A DNA stretch of 64,000 nt from Silvania hatchlandensis (GTDB taxonomy: Bacteria > Pseudomonadota > Gammaproteobacteria > Enterobacterales > Enterobacteriaceae): contig NZ_JAMGZK010000054.1 of assembly GCF_025564065.1 (NCBI RefSeq), positions 1 through 64,000 on the forward strand, given 5' to 3'. The position numbers and the translations under genes were made by a program. The stretch's first letter is position 1; each line of letters begins with the position of its first letter. This document shows positions 62,596 through 64,000 of this stretch, one piece after another. The notes beneath the pieces were generated by a model. It did no database searches. It was not told where the DNA came from and was given only the letters and a program-made list of their open reading frames with translations.

Positions 62596-63477
62596 ATGAT
62601 GCGAATCGGGCTTTTCCTGCTCACCAACCTTGCGGTCATGGTGGTTTTCGGGCTGGTGCTTAGCCTGACAGGAATTCAGTCAAGCAGCATTTCCGGCCTG
62701 TTAATTATGGCGTTGCTGTTTGGTTTCGGCGGTTCCTTTATCTCGCTGCTGATGTCCAAATGGATGGCGCTGAAATCCGTGGGTGGCGAGGTTATTGAGC
62801 AGCCGCGTAATGATATGGAACATTGGCTGATGACCACCGTGGCGAACCAGTCCCGCCAGGCGGGGATTGCGATGCCGCAGGTTGCTATCTATCACGCACC
62901 GGATATTAACGCGTTTGCGACCGGTGCACGCCGCGATGCCTCTCTGGTAGCGGTCAGTACCGGGCTGTTACAGAATATGAGTCGTGACGAAGCGGAAGCC
63001 GTTATTGCCCATGAAATCAGCCATATTGCTAACGGCGATATGGTCACCATGACTCTGATCCAGGGTGTTGTGAACACCTTCGTGATCTTTATCTCCCGTA
63101 TTCTGGCGCAGATCGCGGCCGGATTTATGGGCGGCGACCGTGAAGAGGGCGAATCCAGCAACGGCAACCCGATGATCTACTTTGCCGTCTCCATGGTACT
63201 GGAACTGCTGTTTGGTATTCTGGCAAGCATCATCACCATGTGGTTCTCTCGTCACCGCGAGTTTCACGCGGATGCAGGTTCCGCAAAACTGGTGGGCCGC
63301 GAGAAGATGATTGCCGCCCTGCAGCGCCTGAAAACCAGCTACGAGCCGCAGGAGGCGTCCAGCATGATGGCGTTTTGCATTAACGGTAAATCGAAGTCGT
63401 TGAGCGAGCTGTTTATGTCTCACCCGCCGCTGGATAAGCGTATTGAAGCGCTGCGCAACGGGGAATACCTGAAGTAA
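62596..63477 (+). CDS. htpX: Membrane zinc metalloprotease HtpX
   Basis: HtpX is an M48 protease of the inner membrane that degrades misfolded membrane proteins together with FtsH. The 293 residues contain two N-terminal transmembrane segments, the zinc motif [15 protein letters not shown] (HEISH about 139-143), two further hydrophobic segments around 155-215, and [18 protein letters not shown] near 218 with the third zinc ligand Glu. GGTTAAAAG precedes the ATG; ribosome binding looks weak. Confidence 0.96.
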   Translation: MMRIGLFLLTNLAVMVVFGLVLSLTGIQSSSISGLLIMALLFGFGGSFISLLMSKWMALKSVGGEVIEQPRNDMEHWLMTTVANQSRQAGIAMPQVAIYHAPDINAFATGARRDASLVAVSTGLLQNMSRDEAEAVIAHEISHIANGDMVTMTLIQGVVNTFVIFISRILAQIAAGFMGGDREEGESSNGNPMIYFAVSMVLELLFGILASIITMWFSRHREFHADAGSAKLVGREKMIAALQRLKTSYEPQEASSMMAFCINGKSKSLSELFMSHPPLDKRIEALRNGEYLK

Positions 63478-63496
63478 TCCGGCAGGTTAAAAAGGA

Positions 63497-63524
63497 AAAG
63501 CGCGTCGAATGACGCGCTTTTTTT
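63497..63524. terminator. Terminator between htpX and the yebQ-like gene
   Basis: AAAGCGCGTC and GACGCGCTTT pair around GAAT. T-runs follow on the plus strand, and a shorter interrupted one on the minus strand, so it may serve both convergent genes. Confidence 0.85.
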
Positions 63525-64000
63525 ATGCCTGTGTCTGTGGCTGCGTGACCCGTAGGCCGCTGATAATTGCGGCGACGGTCGCCAGCGCTCCGGCCGTATA
63601 CAGCGCCACGTGGGTACCGCCCTGGCCGAACAGGTTGAACATTAACGCCACCAGCGCCGCACCGGTACTTTGCCCCAGCAGTCGGGCGGTACCCAGCATG
63701 CCGCTAGCGCCACCGCTGCGATGGCGGGGGGCTGCGGTGATAATCGTATGGTTATTGGGGGACTGGAACAGGCCAAAACCGGCCCCGCACAGCACCATCC
63801 GCCAGATGATATCCAGATCGTGAGGGGCGGCCGGCAGCAGGGCCAGCGCAAACAGACCGACGGCCATTACCCCCATTCCCAGCGTGCCTAACAATCCTGC
63901 ATGCACCCGGCCAATCAGATAGCCCGCCAGCGGCGCCATCACCATAGTCGCCAGCGGCCAGGGGGTTAACAGCAGGCCGGTTTCCACTTCAGAGCGGCCA
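63523..64000 (-). CDS. yebQ: MFS drug exporter of the DHA2 type (YebQ-like), C-terminal part
   Basis: The open frame runs from the window edge (residues GRSEVETGLLLTPWPLATMV) to a stop at 63523, giving about 158 residues of the C-terminal part; the N-terminus lies beyond 64000. Hydrophobic segments alternate with MAPLAGYLIGRVHAGLLG (a loop between helices) and FGLFQSPNNHTIITAAPRHR followed by SGGASGMLGTARLLGQSTGA, the pattern of 14-helix DHA2 (EmrB/QacA-type) proton-driven exporters. Its position after htpX matches yebQ in K-12. The substrate is unknown. Confidence 0.8.
   Translation of the reverse strand, partial: GRSEVETGLLLTPWPLATMVMAPLAGYLIGRVHAGLLGTLGMGVMAVGLFALALLPAAPHDLDIIWRMVLCGAGFGLFQSPNNHTIITAAPRHRSGGASGMLGTARLLGQSTGAALVALMFNLFGQGGTHVALYTAGALATVAAIISGLRVTQPQTQA

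Overview
The window is a stretch of enterobacterial chromosome. Protein sequences, gene order and control sites match the E. coli K-12 interval from tar to yebQ closely. Several differences from K-12 point to an Enterobacter, Lelliottia, Leclercia or Kluyvera type relative rather than Escherichia; the genus cannot be fixed from sequence reading alone. Comparisons with K-12 below are from memory.

Layout. 1-189 is the outer end of an IS4-type insertion sequence. 190-7239 is accessory: a dicarboxylate/amino-acid symporter on the minus strand and a five-gene archaic chaperone-usher (Csu-like) pilus operon. 7264-17400 holds the chemotaxis 'meche' operon (tar tap cheR cheB cheY cheZ), with its own sigma-28 promoter, and then flhBAE. 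17401-20425 is a second accessory block, a rhiTN-like pair for taking up and cleaving rhamnogalacturonides, with an operator-like palindrome over its promoter. From 20423 to the end the window is core: argS, yecM, cutC (with the MicL sRNA at its 3' end), cmoBA, yecN, yecED, aspS-nudB-yebC-ruvC, ruvAB, znuCB/znuA, mepM, lpxM, pykA, hexR/zwf, edd-eda, purT, yebF, yebE, ptrB, exoX, yobB, holE, yebY, the SdsR/RyeA sRNA pair, pphA, yebW, yebV, rsmF, letAB, msrC, proQ, prc, htpX and the C-terminal part of a yebQ-like exporter.

How the parts work together. Tar and Tap sense ligands and signal through CheR/B/Y/Z to the flagellar motor, whose export gate is FlhA/FlhB. The adjacent Csu pilus would do the opposite job, attachment. 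The rhiTN products probably end up as 2-keto-3-deoxygluconate, which enters metabolism through Eda, encoded 24 kb away beside zwf, edd and hexR. Readable control sites include FliA, FlhDC, CRP, KdgR-like, Zur, HexR, GntR, PurR and LexA sites, and a sigma-E promoter for MicL.

Relative to K-12, yecT, torYZ, yebB, yebG and yobA-yebZ are absent from their usual places. No CRISPR array, prophage, tRNA or rRNA was seen. I found no convincing undescribed multi-gene system. The most interesting material is in the accessory junctions and in regulatory sites that do double duty.
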